From the NCBI GenBank assembly GCA_019426215.1, contig CM033399.1, forward strand, positions 26,235,022 to 26,299,021: DNA of 64,000 nt, in the 5' to 3' direction. Positions within the stretch are counted from its first letter, which is position 1. Each line of letters opens with the position of its first letter. The notes beneath the pieces are model-generated. The model saw only the letters and a list, made by a program, of their open reading frames with translations, searched no databases and was not told where the DNA came from. Below are positions 21,425-35,049 of this stretch, piece after piece. The translations under genes and the position numbers were made by a program. The stretch comes from Buddleja alternifolia (Eukaryota; Streptophyta; Magnoliopsida; Lamiales; Scrophulariaceae).

Positions 21425-22103
21425 ATGGCATTCCCTAAAGTTCCTAAATTGACCGAGTCAAACTATGACTCTTGGAAGGTCAAAGCGTTTACTTATCTTT
21501 GTTCTTGTGATGATGAAATGTATGATATCATTTCAGATGGACCTATTCAAATATTCAAAGTCTTGACTAGAGCGCCTGGAGCCACAGAAGCGACTGCAGA
21601 TGGCTTTGTTAAGAAACCAAAGCAAGAATGGTCTACAGATGAGCGTCGGAGAGCAAATCTAAACAATGTTGGACGAAACGCTCTATATACAGCAATTGGT
21701 GACAATGATAACTTATTCAACAAAGTTAATTTGTGCACTACGACTAAGGAGATATGGGATAAGCTAGCTATAATTTGTGGTGGTTCAGTATAAATCAAGG
21801 AGAACAAACTTTCCATTGCCAAGGAAAGATTTAACAGTTTTAAGATGTTGCCAAATGAGACGCTAGAGGAATTGGATATAAGATTTACTGCTCTTAATAC
21901 GGAACTAACATCTTTAGGAATGGACTTACAAAACAGGGAAATGGTGGTCAAGATTTTCAGAAGTGTTCCCATTAGATTTTTGATGAAAACAAAAGCTATG
22001 AGAGAATCAAACATGTTAGATATTCTAAGTCCAGAAGATGCCTTTTCAGAGCTCAAAGCGTTTGAGTTCGAGTTGAATTCAGCAAGTGATGTAGTGAGTA
22101 GTC
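21425..22103 (+). pseudogene. Copia-1 gag, N-terminal part, interrupted by copia-2
   Basis: Starts MAFPKVPKLTESNYDSW and contains TKEIWDKL and, after one in-frame stop (TAA at 21791), ERFNSFKMLPNETLEELDIR and LKAFEFEL. This is the copia Gag (UBN2/DUF4219-type) order. The frame continues across the insertion: ..SDVVSS before 22103 joins with the codons after 42153. The gene is therefore one gag split by a 20-kb insertion. Confidence 0.8.
22099..22103 (+). repeat. Target duplication of copia-2, left copy (TAGTC)
   Basis: TAGTC abuts the TGTTG end of the left LTR. The right copy reads CAGTC at 42154-42158 and the adjacent LTR terminus is CTAACC instead of CTAACA, so both changed slightly. Confidence 0.55.
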
Positions 22104-23849
22104 TGTTGAGTTTCGTTCAAAAAAGCATAAACGCAGCGGAAGGGATTTCAAAAATAAAACGAAAACCCAATTGGTACTCTAATTCGCATAATTGAATCTA
22201 AAAGGGTATAACGAATAAAACTTACTCGTTAATATGAATATGATGATGGAGAAAAACTTCTTCTTCTCCAAACTCGAAATATTGAAGCTTCCAAATCTTC
22301 AATCCTTTGGTTTGATTCTTCAAACTTGAACTTGATCTGAACAACGAAAATACGTCGTCTCTAAATCGTCACGCACGGATCAACAAACGAAAAATCCCCT
22401 TTCTTCTTTCTCTATGGTCGACGGCTAGGTATAGAGGAGGGGAGGAATATTTTTCTTCTTACTTGTTCTAAGTCAAAGAGTCCTTATATACCTCATGACT
22501 TATTGAACAAGTCAAAACAAAAGAGCCCTAATATGTGGCCTCTCAAAGACGCCACATTGAGACCTAGTAGACATCCAATTGGAATCCTTATTTAGCCCGG
22601 GGATTTGTTTTGTTTAACTAATTTCTTATTTCAATTAATAATTTATTATATCCAATAAATAAATTAATTAATTAAATAACCAAATTAATTAGATAAATTA
22701 ATTCATTAATATATTTCACAAGGAAATTAATTAATAATTAATCTTATCATTATAATTAATTATTTCATCTAATGAATAACTAATTTTTTAATTTATCCAA
22801 TAAATTAAAACTCCTAGAAGAAATAAAAGAAATTCCTTTTTCTTCATTTTTCTTTGTCAATCCTTTAGCGCGACTCTTTAGGTTTGTTTCGTTTGGCAAT
22901 GAGAGGAAACCAAAAGAAGTGGGTAACACCTAGCCAGTCACATGGCCCACTTCGTAACCCAAACAAAAACGAATGATAGGATCATTCCGAAACCTTCCAA
23001 TCGTAAATACCGTATATGGATAAACCCTTTGTTCACGTTCCCCTGTCAAGTGAGAGTCATGGTTATGTCAAACTCACAGGACTTGACCATATGTATAAAT
23101 CATAATAAATACGAGATCATTGAGATCGATTTAATGCCAAGCACAATCGTCTTGTTCGCTTTGGCCAAAGACTTTGATCTCTATTTATCTATAATTACAT
23201 AGGGTACATACTCATTCAATTATGAGAGAACAAATTCCATATTAGATATCTTCTAAGATTACCACTTGCCCATCAAGTCCGCATTTCGAGGTTGACCCCA
23301 CCAAAGGGTGAATTGGGTCTAACTACTCTAGTGAAAGACTTGACGTCATAAGTGCATCTTCAGCCTGATACTTCAAGTCAAAGGTTCACATATGCCTATT
23401 ACGCATAATCAGTTCCGTCATTGACAGTCACAGAGTGAAAACCCATGTGACAGAACCGATGCGAGTCTTGTTCGAACATATCAGTTCCACTGACGTGTCT
23501 ACAATCTTAATATCCTATCATCCCATGATACCAGACAGGCACTCCCATGTCGGAGCTAATATTGTACAAGTACTAGAAGTCTTTATTTGTCCATTAAAGA
23601 CTTCATATTACTTGCGAACTTATTTTAGTAATCAAGATCGATCTCTCTAGTGCCAATCTTCCTATCCCATAGGAAGTAGAGGGATCGCACTGAAAATATG
23701 GACAAGATGTTTTACACAACTTATAGATGCAGATAAGAATTAAGTGAAAACTCAATAATGCCTTTTATTTAAGAAGAGTTTAAGTTCAATACAAGATATA
23801 TGCCCTATACATTCTATCATCTATGGCGTCTGAGGGCATAATCCTAACA
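22104..23849 (-). repeat. Copia-2 3' LTR
   Basis: 1746 bp. On the minus strand it begins TGTTAGGATTATGCCC directly after the PPT. It aligns with 40376-42153 with about 3% substitutions by eye and some indels, for example 28 extra bases in the right copy at about 40722-40750. A block on the plus strand, GGTTGACCCCACCAAAGGGT, is shared inverted with the copia-3 LTR. Confidence 0.85.
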
Positions 23850-23862
23850 ATCTCCCACTTGC
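23850..23862 (-). other. Copia-2 polypurine tract
   Basis: Minus strand CAAGTGGGAGAT immediately before the LTR start. Copia-3 has the identical CAAGTGGGAGAT before its right LTR. Confidence 0.75.
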
Positions 23863-23905
23863 ACTCAATGCAACTCATTGTGGTATCTAATACCCATCCT
23901 TTCCA

Positions 23906-26900
23906 GGTGTCAGTCCAAAACAGCCTGAGGTAGTGGTTTGGTGAACGGGTCAGCTATATTGTTAGCTAAGGCTATTTTCTGCACTGCTATCTCTCCTCTA
24001 CCAACGATCTCCCTGATGATGTGAAATCTTCTCTCAATATGTTTGGACTTGTTAAGAGACCTCGGTTCCTTGGCTTGCATCATCGCTCCATTGTTATCAA
24101 AATAAAGTGGCAACGGAAGCTGAGCACTAGGGACCGTTCCAAGTTCTCCAAGAAACTTCCTCATCCAAACAGATTCTTTCGTTGCCTCTGAGGCTGCTAC
24201 ATACTTTGCTTCAGTGGTGGAATCAGCGGTTGTGCTTTGCTTGGAGCTCTTCCAAGACACCGCTCCACCATTGAGAGTAAAAACAAACCGTGGAGTGGAT
24301 TTTCGGTCATCAACATCAGACTGAAAGTCTGAATTAGAATAACCTTCCATCTTCGGGTCTCCACCTCCATAAATGAGAATCATATCCTTAGTTCTTTTCA
24401 GATACTTTAGGATATTCTTCACAGCTATCCAATGTTCATTTCCCGGGTTTGCCTGAAATTGACTCACCATGCTCACAGCATAGGCAATGTCCGGTCTAGT
24501 ACACAGCATTGCATACATCAGGCCACCAATTGCAAAAGCATAGGGTACATTACTCATCTCTTGTCTATCTTCTTCACTTTGAGGACACATAGACTTGGAT
24601 AAGTGTACTCCATGCCTCATGGGAAGAAATCCTTTCTTAGAGCAGTCCATCCTAAACCTCTTTAAGACCTTTTCTAAGTAAAGGGCTTGAAAGAGGCCTA
24701 TCATTCTATTCGTTCTATCCCTGTAGATACGAATTCCTAGAATGTATGTGGCTTCTTCCAAGTCTTTCATGGAAAACATACTCGAAAGCCATTTCTTGAC
24801 AGTGGTGAGCATTCCTACGTCATTTCCTATAAGTATAATGTCATCCACATATAGTACTAAGAACGAGAGTTTGCTCCCACTAGTCTTTTTGTAGACACAT
24901 GGTTCATCTTCATTCTTGATGAAGCCATATCCCTTAACTTCTTCATCAAAACGGAGATTCCAGCTTCTAGATGCTTGCTTGAGATCGTAAATGGACCTCT
25001 CAAGTTTACATACTTTATGGATATCGGACTCGAACACAAAACCCTTTGGTTGTTTCATATAGATATCCTCCTCGAGCAATCCATTTAGAAAGGCCGTTTT
25101 GACATCCATTTTCCATATATCAAAATCTAAGTATGAAACTATGGATAACAGAATTCGTATGGACTTTATCATAGCCACAGGCGAAAAGGTTTCTTGATAG
25201 TCAATTCCTTCTCTTTGACTATACCCTTTCCCTACGAGCCTGGCTTTAAAGGTGTCAACCTTGCCATCGCTACCTATCTTCCTTTTGTAGATACACTTAC
25301 ATCCTATAGGTTTTATACCTTCAGGACGATCTACCAAAGTCCAGACATGGTTCGATTGCATAGGTACAAGGATCATCTACATGACGTTCTTGTACTACAG
25401 TGTGAAGCTCTCGCTCCCCTGCAGTAGATACCCATACCTCTCAGGTTCATGCGGTATTCTACCATATCTACGTGGTGGTTGTGCTACTATGGGTTCAGGC
25501 CTTAGTTCTTGAACAAGTGTATTTGAGGGAGTTTCATTTTGTTCTTTTAGAATAATTTTCCTACCTTTGCCCCCTTCCAAGATGAACTCATCCTCAAGGA
25601 AGTGAGCTTGTAGGGCCACGATGATTTTTTGATCATCATGCAGGTAAAAGAAGAATCCCATGGAATTTTCAGGATAACTAATGAAACGTCCCATTAGGGA
25701 TCTTGCCTCCAATTTCTCCATTTTAGTCTTCTTAACATAAGCGGGGCATCCCCAAATCTTAATATGATTAAGACTCGGTTTCCTATTATTCCACATCTCA
25801 TGCGGAGTTTTAGGAACGGATTTGGAGGAACATCTGTTCGAAACATGAGCAGCGGTAAGGAGCGCGTATCCCCACAACGAAATGGGTAAATTAGTCTAAC
25901 TAAGCATGGAACGGATCATGTCCAACAGTGTTCGATTCCTTCACTCGGCTACTCCATTCAATTTAGGAGTTGCTGGTGGTGTTAGTTGTAACATTATTCC
26001 TTGTTGTCTTAGGAATTCATCAGACTCGGCACTCATATATTCTCCTCCACGATCCGATCGTAGAGTTTTTATATTTTGTCCAGTTTGATTTTCTACTAAG
26101 GCCTTGAACTCTCTGAATCTTTCAAAGGATTCAGACTTTTGCTTCATCAGATACACTAGACCAAATCTTGAATGGTCGTCAGTGAAAGTGATGAAGTAGT
26201 AGAAACCTCCACGAGTCATTTCTCCAAATGGTCTGCAGACATCGGTATGCACTAATCCTAAGACTGGTGTAGCCCTTTCAAAAGTCCCTGTGAAGGGGGA
26301 TCTAGCCATCTTGCCTAAGAGACATGATTCACATAAGGAATAGGGTCCGACCCTAGTGAACTTAAAAGCCCATCTTTTTCCATTTTGTGGATCTTGTGCT
26401 CTCCAACATGGCCTAGTCTAAGATGCCACTTGAGTCTTAAGTTAGTTTCTTGCCTACCACGTTTACGTGTTACAACATTAACATCAGATGAATTACAGAC
26501 ATTTAAATAATACAAACGACTAACTAAACATGCATTGCCAACTTATTTATTTCCATAATAAATGTCACAATTTAATTTAGAAAAACGGAATGTATATCCA
26601 GTCTTAACTAAGATAGGAATAGATACAATGTTCTTAAGCTCATTGGGCAAAACCAAATCATTATCAAAAAACAGTAAATGTCCAGAATTTAAATAAAGAG
26701 AAGTAGATCTGATCCTAGTAGTTGCGACGCTTTCCCCGTTGCCTACTTTGATCATCACTTCTTCTCAGCCTAGCTTTCTACTTCTCTGTAGATCCTGATC
26801 CAATCAGCAAACATGGTCACTAGCCCCTGAGTCCAGAATCCATGAAGTAGAAAATACGGTCATAGAACAGTTGGTTTCAAAAACTAATAGTTCTATACCT

Positions 26901-27160
26901 TGTGCGCCTTTGCCTAATTTGGGACAGTTTCTCTTCCAGTGGCCAAGCTCACCGCACTCGAGATATCTATCCGTTTTCTTAGGTCCTTTGCTCTTGTAAA
27001 ACCCTTGACCCTTTCCTTTACCCTTCTTGGTACCCCCTTGAGCTCCAAGCTCGCCAGACTTTTTCTTGTTGTTCTTCTTCTTAGACTTTTTGGGTCTAGA
27101 AGAGATGACCAAGGCAGTTTCCTTTCCCTTTGGTTTCATTTGAGATTGTGCAGTAACCAA
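23906..27160 (-). pseudogene. Copia-2 pol: knuckle-protease-integrase-RT-RNase H
   Basis: Pieces in order: zinc knuckle and protease 27160-26804 (ECGELGHWKRNC with the first Cys replaced, then WILDSGASDHVC), followed by a stop one residue later. Then protease continuation (26758-26543), GAG-pre-integrase (26515-26315, WHLRLGHVGEHKIHKM), integrase core (26309-25941, VHTDVCRP, RSDRGGEY, NGVAE) and integrase tail (25877-25395). RT-RNase H is a single 488-codon frame (25376-23910) with KARLVGKGYSQREGIDY, MDVKTAFLNG, catalytic LYVDDIILIG, RNase H SNSDFQSDVDDRKST and the HIERRFHIIRE block. The last frame is uninterrupted and keeps the RT aspartates; the 5' half has about four stops or frameshifts. 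Confidence 0.85.
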
Positions 27161-27179
27161 CTTGTTTATTAGCCCAGCT

Positions 27180-27727
27180 AAATTGCATTATATCTCATTG
27201 CAGTTAAAGTTGACCACAAATTGGGAGAAAGAATCAGGAAAAGATTGCAAGATTAAGTCAATTTGAAGGGTGGCATTCATGGTGAATTTGAGAACTTCCA
27301 ATTTCTCGATCCTCAAAATCATTTTGAGGATATGATCACCAACCTTCTCATTTTCTTTCATCTTGGATTCGAAGAGCTCTTTCGATATCTCATATCGTGC
27401 AGTTCGACTATGCTCTCCATAGAGCTCTACCAGGTGAGCTAGGATAGCTCTTGCAATGGGCATCTTATCATGTGACCTTTGAAGATCATTAGTCATAGAT
27501 CCCACCATGTATCCTCTCACCCGGAGGTCGTCCTTAACCCATTTTTCATGGGCTTAGACCTCTTCCTCGTTGGCACGTGTTCTAACAGGAGCCGCCGGGA
27601 TATCAACCTCCAAGACATATCCCAGTGATTCCATATTGAGGACAATACTCAAATTTCTAAGCCAATCCACCTAATTGGGTACAGTAAGAGTATTCTTTCC
27701 GAGTAGAATTGAAAGTGGGTTTGTCAT
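27180..27727 (-). pseudogene. Copia-2 gag, with three stops
   Basis: Start codon at 27727 (MTNPLSILLGKNTLTVPN). An in-frame TAG follows the PN pair and a TAA lies before the AHEKWVKDD region. The open part 27520-27188 has ARAILAHLVELYGEHSRTA and KMILRIEKLEVLKF, and a TAA after NCNEI separates it from the frame carrying the knuckle. Without the stops gag and pol would be one polyprotein, as usual in Ty1-copia. Confidence 0.75.
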
Positions 27728-28075
27728 ATTTGAGAGAGATAAACGAGAAAATGACTGCAGAAACAAACCAGATTTATTAGATTACTTGTTTTGACTTACC
27801 CAAGAAAAATTAAGGACTTAAAATTTATCTTGCCTCCCACTGCATTTTTCGAATCCCACACTCCCATGTGAAAATCGGGAATCTTCATTGGCATCGATTC
27901 CACAGCAGGTATTGAGGTCCTCAATTAATTAAATAGGTTGCAACCTAACCAGTTTCTGACCCATTAATTATTTGAAGTGATATCTAATATCAATTTATCC
28001 ACTAAATGTGTCAATACGTTTCCCCATAGTTCACCAAACCGCAATCCATTCGATTTCTAAGTTCATGAACTACCC
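27728..28075 (-). other. Copia-2 leader, part next to gag
   Basis: About 350 bp of untranslated leader between gag and the LARD insertion. No ORF or motif of note. Confidence 0.5.
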
Positions 28076-28080
28076 AAGTT

Positions 28081-29514
28081 TGTCACGCCCCGAAATTGGG
28101 TCATAAAAGACCCAACTTGAATACATAAGTCTATCGTAGCTGTAGTTCCAATTCCAAACATGGACCCAATTTTTATCAATGTATCTTAGGGTCCTACTCC
28201 TGAAACTATCATCCGCATCACGAAGTAACTTAATATCCTTGAATAAAACTACCAGTTTTTACCTCTTGGATCGTCTATGTCTATTCCTGTTATCCTCCAA
28301 CTAGTCTCATTGCTCAACTCACCTACAACTGGAAGGAAGGAATGAAACAAAATACGTAAGCAAAGGCTTAGTGAGTGCCAGTGCTTGTGTGCAAGTTTCT
28401 CAAAATAGTTTTTAGACCCAAATGATAAATTAGTGAGGGAAAAACAATAATAGTTTTTGTTGATTTTCAAAGGATCATTGAAATCCTAAATAAGAAAAGC
28501 AATTTGTGATCATAGTAACAATTAAGCAATAGCTAGTATGAGACAAAGGTCTTAGTATATGCACGATGAGGTTTTGTCAAATATCATTGAAAATATGCTT
28601 GGAAAAAATTACGTTCATGATAAAGTTGGAGCGATTGGTGGCATGATATTTAAGTTTCAAAACATGCATTTTAAAAAGCATGTAGTTCAATGCAAGTATC
28701 ACGTACAAGACATGTTTAAGTAACACGTACAACACATGTTTATATAACACGTACAAGACACGCTTAAGCAGTAGGGGGCCATGTTAGCAATACCATCGCG
28801 TCCGATGATTTACCCACAGCACTTTGGGTCCCGCTGCTTCTTCCTTATCACCCCTGAACACGCGGCTTAAAAGCCATCACCTTATACCTCCCCACGCAGG
28901 CTCGCGATGCCCGATTTGGTCATATCCGGAGTATGCCACACGATAAATGACCCATGCACCCTCAGAGCACTCCGTCCTAGGTGCATGGATCTGGACATGA
29001 ATAGCGGGAACTGTTTAAGACAGCAAGCCCATGCTTGACCGGCCGAACCCTGCCCTATCCATCGCCCGACCTTGGGCCCAACACAACCACGTCAGATGCA
29101 ACCCGTCACAAGAACACCATCACGGCAAATGATCACGATACAAGACCAATGATGGAGTAATTTCACAAAAATCAGAAAATCGATGTTTATTTCGAAATCA
29201 TTCTTGTATAAATTATGCATCTGAAATAAGTATGCAATCACGTATGTCACGAATGATGCAATGAAGCATTTTAGTTCACGATGAAATATTTAATCGAACA
29301 AATAGTTTTCCAGAATTTCCTTAAAAGAATGTTTTCCTCGAATTCATTTTCACAAAACATGCCTGAAAATTACTTTTGCAAGATACGTGTTTGAAAACAT
29401 TCATGCAGGTAATAGTTGGTGCCAAGAATTGGTGAATGTAAAATGAGTCCTGAATTTGATTTGAAAGTATTGAAACTCATTTTCATGTCAAGTATTCAAA
29501 GCATGTTGAAAGTA

Positions 29515-29547
<33 letters not shown>

Positions 29548-31533
29548 GACGTATTCCTTCCAGTTTTGAAAGACATATAACTATAATTTTGGGAGGCAAC
29601 TCACAGTACTCTTCCAAGCTACTAGGATCGTTGCCGAGTGAATCTCCAACACTACCTGCTTTGGCCAAATATCAAATTAGAATCTTATTCTATCACTCGA
29701 TTCTAATAACCTGCCGAACCTAATCTATTTGATCCTATAAACTATGATTATGCATAAAGTATACACTATTTTCCCATAATTTGGCTATAACAAAATTAAT
29801 TTTAAAGATTCACAAAAACTTCAAGAAAACAATTTTGCGCGGTTGTAATTTGAAAATTGTTAAAATTCATAGAGGAAGAGTTTACCTCTAAAACTTCCAG
29901 AACTACCCAACACTTGTTGAAAAAAAGATTGGGTAAAATTTTCAAAAGCAATGAACATTTCCAAGTGGGTGTTTTAACCACCAAACCTAAGCCAAACTAA
30001 ATCAGATTTTGATCCAGACAAGCTGCATTTCAAAATTTGTATAAAATCCTTTGTTTATCAAAAAAATCCCAAATTTTGTATGACATATTCACAAGACACT
30101 GAAAATGGTTCTATAAAATTTTGGAAGCCAAATAAAATATTTAGATACAAAATCTTCAGCTCAAAACAACACTTATCTGTAAATGAGTAATTCTCTGGCA
30201 GCAGTTGTCTACCAATTTTTATAAATTTCATCAAAGCTTCAAAAATCTCAAACTTTTACAGAAACATACAAAACATGTATAGATATCTACAGAAAATTTT
30301 TTAAATTAATTAAAGTTTTAAATATGAAATTGTAAGCTCAACAAGTGGCTTTTTCGAAACATGATATAATTCTGGCAGTTCTTTTGAATAATTTAATAGA
30401 AATTCTAAAAGACTCCAAAATTTACGAAATTTTACCAATATGTTGCTAACACATCCAAGTTAATTGAAAAATATTTTGACTCCAAAATTCGGTCATTTGG
30501 CCTTTCAAGTACAACCTAGAACCCGTACGCAGAAACTAAAATGGAGTTCAACTTCATTTCATGACAAAACAACAATGCATGTCCTAAATGACTTTCAAAA
30601 ACAAGTTAGATTCGACATGCAATCACTTATCTATGTTTCAAATACAAATAGAGTGATGGGTCTATAACAATTTATCCAAATCCTTTCCTCATACACACAA
30701 TCAACCAAATTCTCAGCCCTACCTTCCAATTCACCTCATGCATGTCCCAATTGAGCCTCCAATTGATCAATTCAAGATTTAATTCCACAATAATTCTAGT
30801 AAACCAAGAATAAACACATTTTAACAGAGATGAGGGTGTCTTACCTAAGTATTTGGTTGATGAGAAAACACCAAGAGAACAAATTTCTAATGGTGCTGCC
30901 AGATTTCAGGTCCTGAAACTGGGTCACGATTTTAGGCGAATCTGAAACTTTATGTAGCAGATACGAAAATTCTGAACACATGGTGTTCTTCCTTGTCCTC
31001 TCAGGGAGAGTTTGAGCTAAAAATATTCCAATTTGGGCATCATTTGATCCCTCAAAACTTGAAAATACAAACCTTGCCAGAGCAGGATTTCTTGCGGAAA
31101 TTGCTTGGACAATTATGGTTTCTATGTTGTGGTTTACACTCTCTCTTTCCATGAATCTCTTGAATGATTTGGGAGATTAAAAGAGGAGATAATGGGGAAG
31201 AATTCTGTTATTTGGAGCAAGAAGAAGTGAAGTGTAGAGTGGAAAAATTAAGAAGCTAGATAGGTATATATATAGGATGTGATAAGGGCTTGGTGGCAAT
31301 TTTTCTATTTGTCTCATATCCCTTGTCATGTTCTATTTTATTTCATAACCCCTATATCAATAGGAGTTAAAATTTAGCCCCTACATGGATATATATTGAT
31401 ATTAGGACAATCCACGTGTTCAAAATAATCTCTTGGCATATTTGTACTAATGGTAATACATATTAAACCTAGCTATTTTCAATAGGTTATACTACTAATC
31501 ATTGCATTAGTTAAGAAAAACCCCGATGTCACA
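28081..31533 (-). repeat. LARD 3' LTR
   Basis: Contains TATATATATA at 31265-31274 with a following leader, a 103-codon frame (31152-30841), a GC-richer block (28780-29110), three ~24-bp units with CACGTACAA (28697-28769) and a TA microsatellite (29517-29547). All are repeated at an offset of 6969 in the other LTR up to the microsatellite. Confidence 0.85.
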
Positions 31534-31550
31534 CTCTTCCCCCCTTAAAA
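31534..31550 (-). other. LARD polypurine tract
   Basis: Minus strand AAGGGGGGAAGAG just before the LTR start TGTGACATC. Confidence 0.75.
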
Positions 31551-34500
31551 GAATTTGGTCCCCAAATTCTCACATGAAAAAAAGTTGGGGATAGTATCTT
31601 CAAATGTACTCTTAAGTCTACCAAGTTTATTCTAACTTGTCAAATTTTTCCCATATCATCTTGACCGATGGGATACTGCTATTTCGAAGTTCGTGAACCT
31701 TGTAGGTTTTGATCCGTATGGATTCCTCTTTTTACGTCAGGTCTTACTCTAGATGAAGCATGTGTCAATATATAACACACGTCGAGTCCAACTAATATCT
31801 ACTTAATTTAGAAGCTCGAGAAACAAATTGTGTGTGTGCATCTTGAATATCACCATTGAAACTTCCTTATTTTAATCTTCATGACTCCTCCCCTAGATGA
31901 AACTCTCAAAAGTCTCGATCATAAACATTTACTTTGATCGCCGTATCCTGGTTGTGTGCACGGTTCTCCAGATAGCTCAGCGTATTCACGTTCTATAGAT
32001 GATTATTGTATCTTGTTGATAGAGTCTCGGACCACTTCTACGTGTAGGACTGGGTGAAAATGTTTAAATATGTCCATTTTCACATATTGGAGCCCTTTAA
32101 TAAGTTGTGGAAGTCTCTGTCTTGGAACCAGGGTGTTGATATTTCTCTGCATCCTTGAAGTTGCTAGTTCTCTCCGTTTCTCTCTTTTTATCTTCCTTTC
32201 TCATTGAAGTATGTTCGTCAGGGTAATTAGAAGATCCCGATTGACATACGATGATCGCTGTCCATGTAATTTTCTTCAGAAATCGCTACAACTCCATTTT
32301 CCACATGCTCTAGGGAGGAAATTGAGTGTCGGTATAGCTATCCGTCCCGTTGATACTCGGTTCACTTCAATCTTCGACTTCCACCGATAAAAGTTTCCAT
32401 CGTTATCTTTGTCTCTTTTGCCTAGATTCAAAAATGAGAGCACACAATATACTAGTATCAATTACAGCTGACCATATCGATCGAAGAGTTATCCCAACAA
32501 GATTGATGATGTGTCTTGGTATGTGAGAATACATTGGAGTAAGAGAGAAATCTCAGGAAATAAAATTAATTTGACACTTAGTTTAAACAATTGATTTGAA
32601 GATCAATTGAGAAAATAAAGAAGTGATCGATAACAATAGAATACTCTGAATAATCAGAAGAGAAGCTTAAGCAGGACAAGTTATAAAGTCTTTCAACTGA
32701 TAGGACTTATCGCGTACAAAATAGATTATAACAAGAGATGTGAACATAAGAACGTCCTTGAAGACAATTTGTAGTTTAGATATGTTGTAACTCGAGGGTA
32801 GTTACAACCAATTTCAATATAAGGTAGATAAAATAAGGTAGGAACCCAATGATAATTGAAATGAAATTCTCCAAAATAGGAATTGAAGAAGCAAGGAGGA
32901 TTGCAAAGTAAAGATAATTTAAATATGGTCATTATTACAAATAATCAATTCAAGTGGCAATTGCATAATTCGTATGCTCATAACAAGGAGGTAACAAATG
33001 ATATCATCTCAAACCGGAGGAATGGAAATTGATAAACATAGACAAGCTTCAATACTAAGAGACCAAATATAAGCTTTGAGATGAACTAAGAGTATTGCCA
33101 TACGATGAGAATTTAATATCCTTGAACGAAGAAAAATTTCGACCAAAAGCGTATCCAAGAAGGATCAATTTAAAACAATATGGATTAAAACTCAAGATAT
33201 CACAAAAGGTTGGTAGTAATTCGAATATCATGACAAATGTCAACCATAATCTTCAAATAAAAGATGGATGAGCACTGCTATTGAGAGATAATTTTAAGGA
33301 ATCGCCAATAGAATTAGAGTAAGATGGAGACTTAAAATGATGATTCCGTGATAAAATTGAATTGCCATCGAAGAATAATCTGTTGGCCGAAAGTGATTAC
33401 AAGCAATATAAAATAGATAGAATATACTGAACAGATAATTATACAAAATGTGAGTGATTCACTTAATGGAGGGAATTAAACTGAGCATGACTGTAAGAAA
33501 AGGTGATTCAATACATGAATAAGACTAGAAATAAATAATTATGTTAGGAAAAAAAATACCTTATATGCCATCATAATGACACGAAATGTAGATTTTCATC
33601 ATCTCAATATTTAAGAAATAAGTGACTACTTGGATGAGTTTCAAGACAAGGACACAAAATATAAGTCTCAAGAAAAACTAGAAGATGTGGATTCAAAGAG
33701 AACATCGATGCCAATGGATAAAGTGACGTTTCATGAAGAAAAGCATAAAAAGAAATTCAATTAAAGTGAATAGCTGCAAGTTTAGGATTCCATGAAAGGA
33801 GGAGGCCAAATGAATGCAATAACAATAGTCAAACTGATCTAATAAATTTTGATAATCTAAAGGTGTTGAGAATTAAGATATGAATATTAGGATTCAATAG
33901 TTAGAGCAGAGCAAAATTGCAATTCAAGTGGCGATTTCAAATAAATTCCAAATACGAGAGTTTCCCAATTATGACAGGAACATAATTTTTAATAATGAAG
34001 TTTACTAGATCCCCGAACATAATAAAGAAGCATATCGATAAGAGTTGGTTTCAAAAGAGATATGAGAAAGCGATGGGGAAAATTAAAGTTATGTTAGTGA
34101 CGAAGAATCCTCCTTCGTTTATGAAACAAGGGGGAATCACTCTTTTGAGTTTGTTCCTAACACATCTACCTCTAACTTCACACGATCTTTACAAGACGAC
34201 AGATTGAGTAGTGTAGCAGGACGACATGAAGCAATCCTCATTCACTAGTTCAGCTTTTCCTAAATTAACATTGAAGTGGGCTTGTACGACTCGAGCGCAT
34301 CCATTTTGCGATACGGAGTATTACTTACCATGCAAAGTCGTCCTCAAAGTCATCTTACTTCTCTTCCTCGTAAAGAAACTGCCATCGCCTCAAGGCTATG
34401 ACCCACCGCAATTCTTCTAGATTAGCCTCTATAACTCTAGCATAGCTTCATAAACAAAAGGACCATCGACAATATCAATTGTTTTACGTGATAGGAACCC

Positions 34501-35029
34501 ATTTGGCAAGGTGCAACAATGATTATGCTTCACTGAATTAGAAAATGACATTTTACCCAAGAGGGTAAAGAGTGGGGAGCACGATCTAAAGCCAAGGAAC
34601 TATATGAGTTCAATGAGATAAATTAATTCAACGCACTCATCGTGATAGTAACGATAACTATTGACACCATATTGTAATACTTGCTATTTGAGATTCATAC
34701 TTAATCAAAACTCCGGTGTCATGTCAATCCTTGTATACTTACTCTATTATTTATCTAGGATATAAGAATTGTCTTCAATCAAACACAACCTATTACTTTC
34801 CAGTCATTAGGCATAACATGTCCTTCTTCAAATTACTAATTAATCCAAAGAACTCATCTTGGTTTAGTGGAAAGACATATCAAATGCATCCTTATCATTG
34901 ATGTAATACGATTCTACCTCACCGAACTAACATTTTATCAACATTCATCCCTCAATATCATTAGCTTAACTTAGAATCCATTACACTCCACAGTCCGAAG
35001 ATCTTATCCCGGTGTAGCTCAGGCATTAG
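31551..35029 (-). other. LARD internal domain, no coding capacity seen
   Basis: About 3.5 kb. The longest frames on either strand are about 60-70 codons and none shows a CCHC knuckle, DSG/DTG protease, YVDD/YIDD box, integrase or chromodomain motif. It probably holds packaging and other cis signals only. I see no internal tandem repeats. Confidence 0.6.
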
Positions 35030-35046
35030 CCCAAGCTCTGATACCA
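35030..35046 (-). other. LARD primer binding site
   Basis: TGGTATCAGAGCTTGGG on the minus strand, three bases after the LTR end. It is complementary to the 3' end of initiator tRNA-Met, and the extra five bases make it a longer match than the other elements have. Confidence 0.8.
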
Positions 35047-35049
35047 CTC

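Noticed and set aside
21547..22056. 169-codon minus-strand frame
   Set aside because: Antisense shadow of copia-1 gag, which has family motifs on the plus strand and resumes after the insertion.
28249..28470. 73-codon frame repeated at 35218-35439
   Set aside because: Repeated only because it lies in both LTRs of the LARD; no start context, promoter or domain.
29515..29548. TA repeat as a possible fragile or regulatory site
   Set aside because: Plain microsatellite inside the LARD LTR with a length difference between the two LTRs, as expected from slippage.
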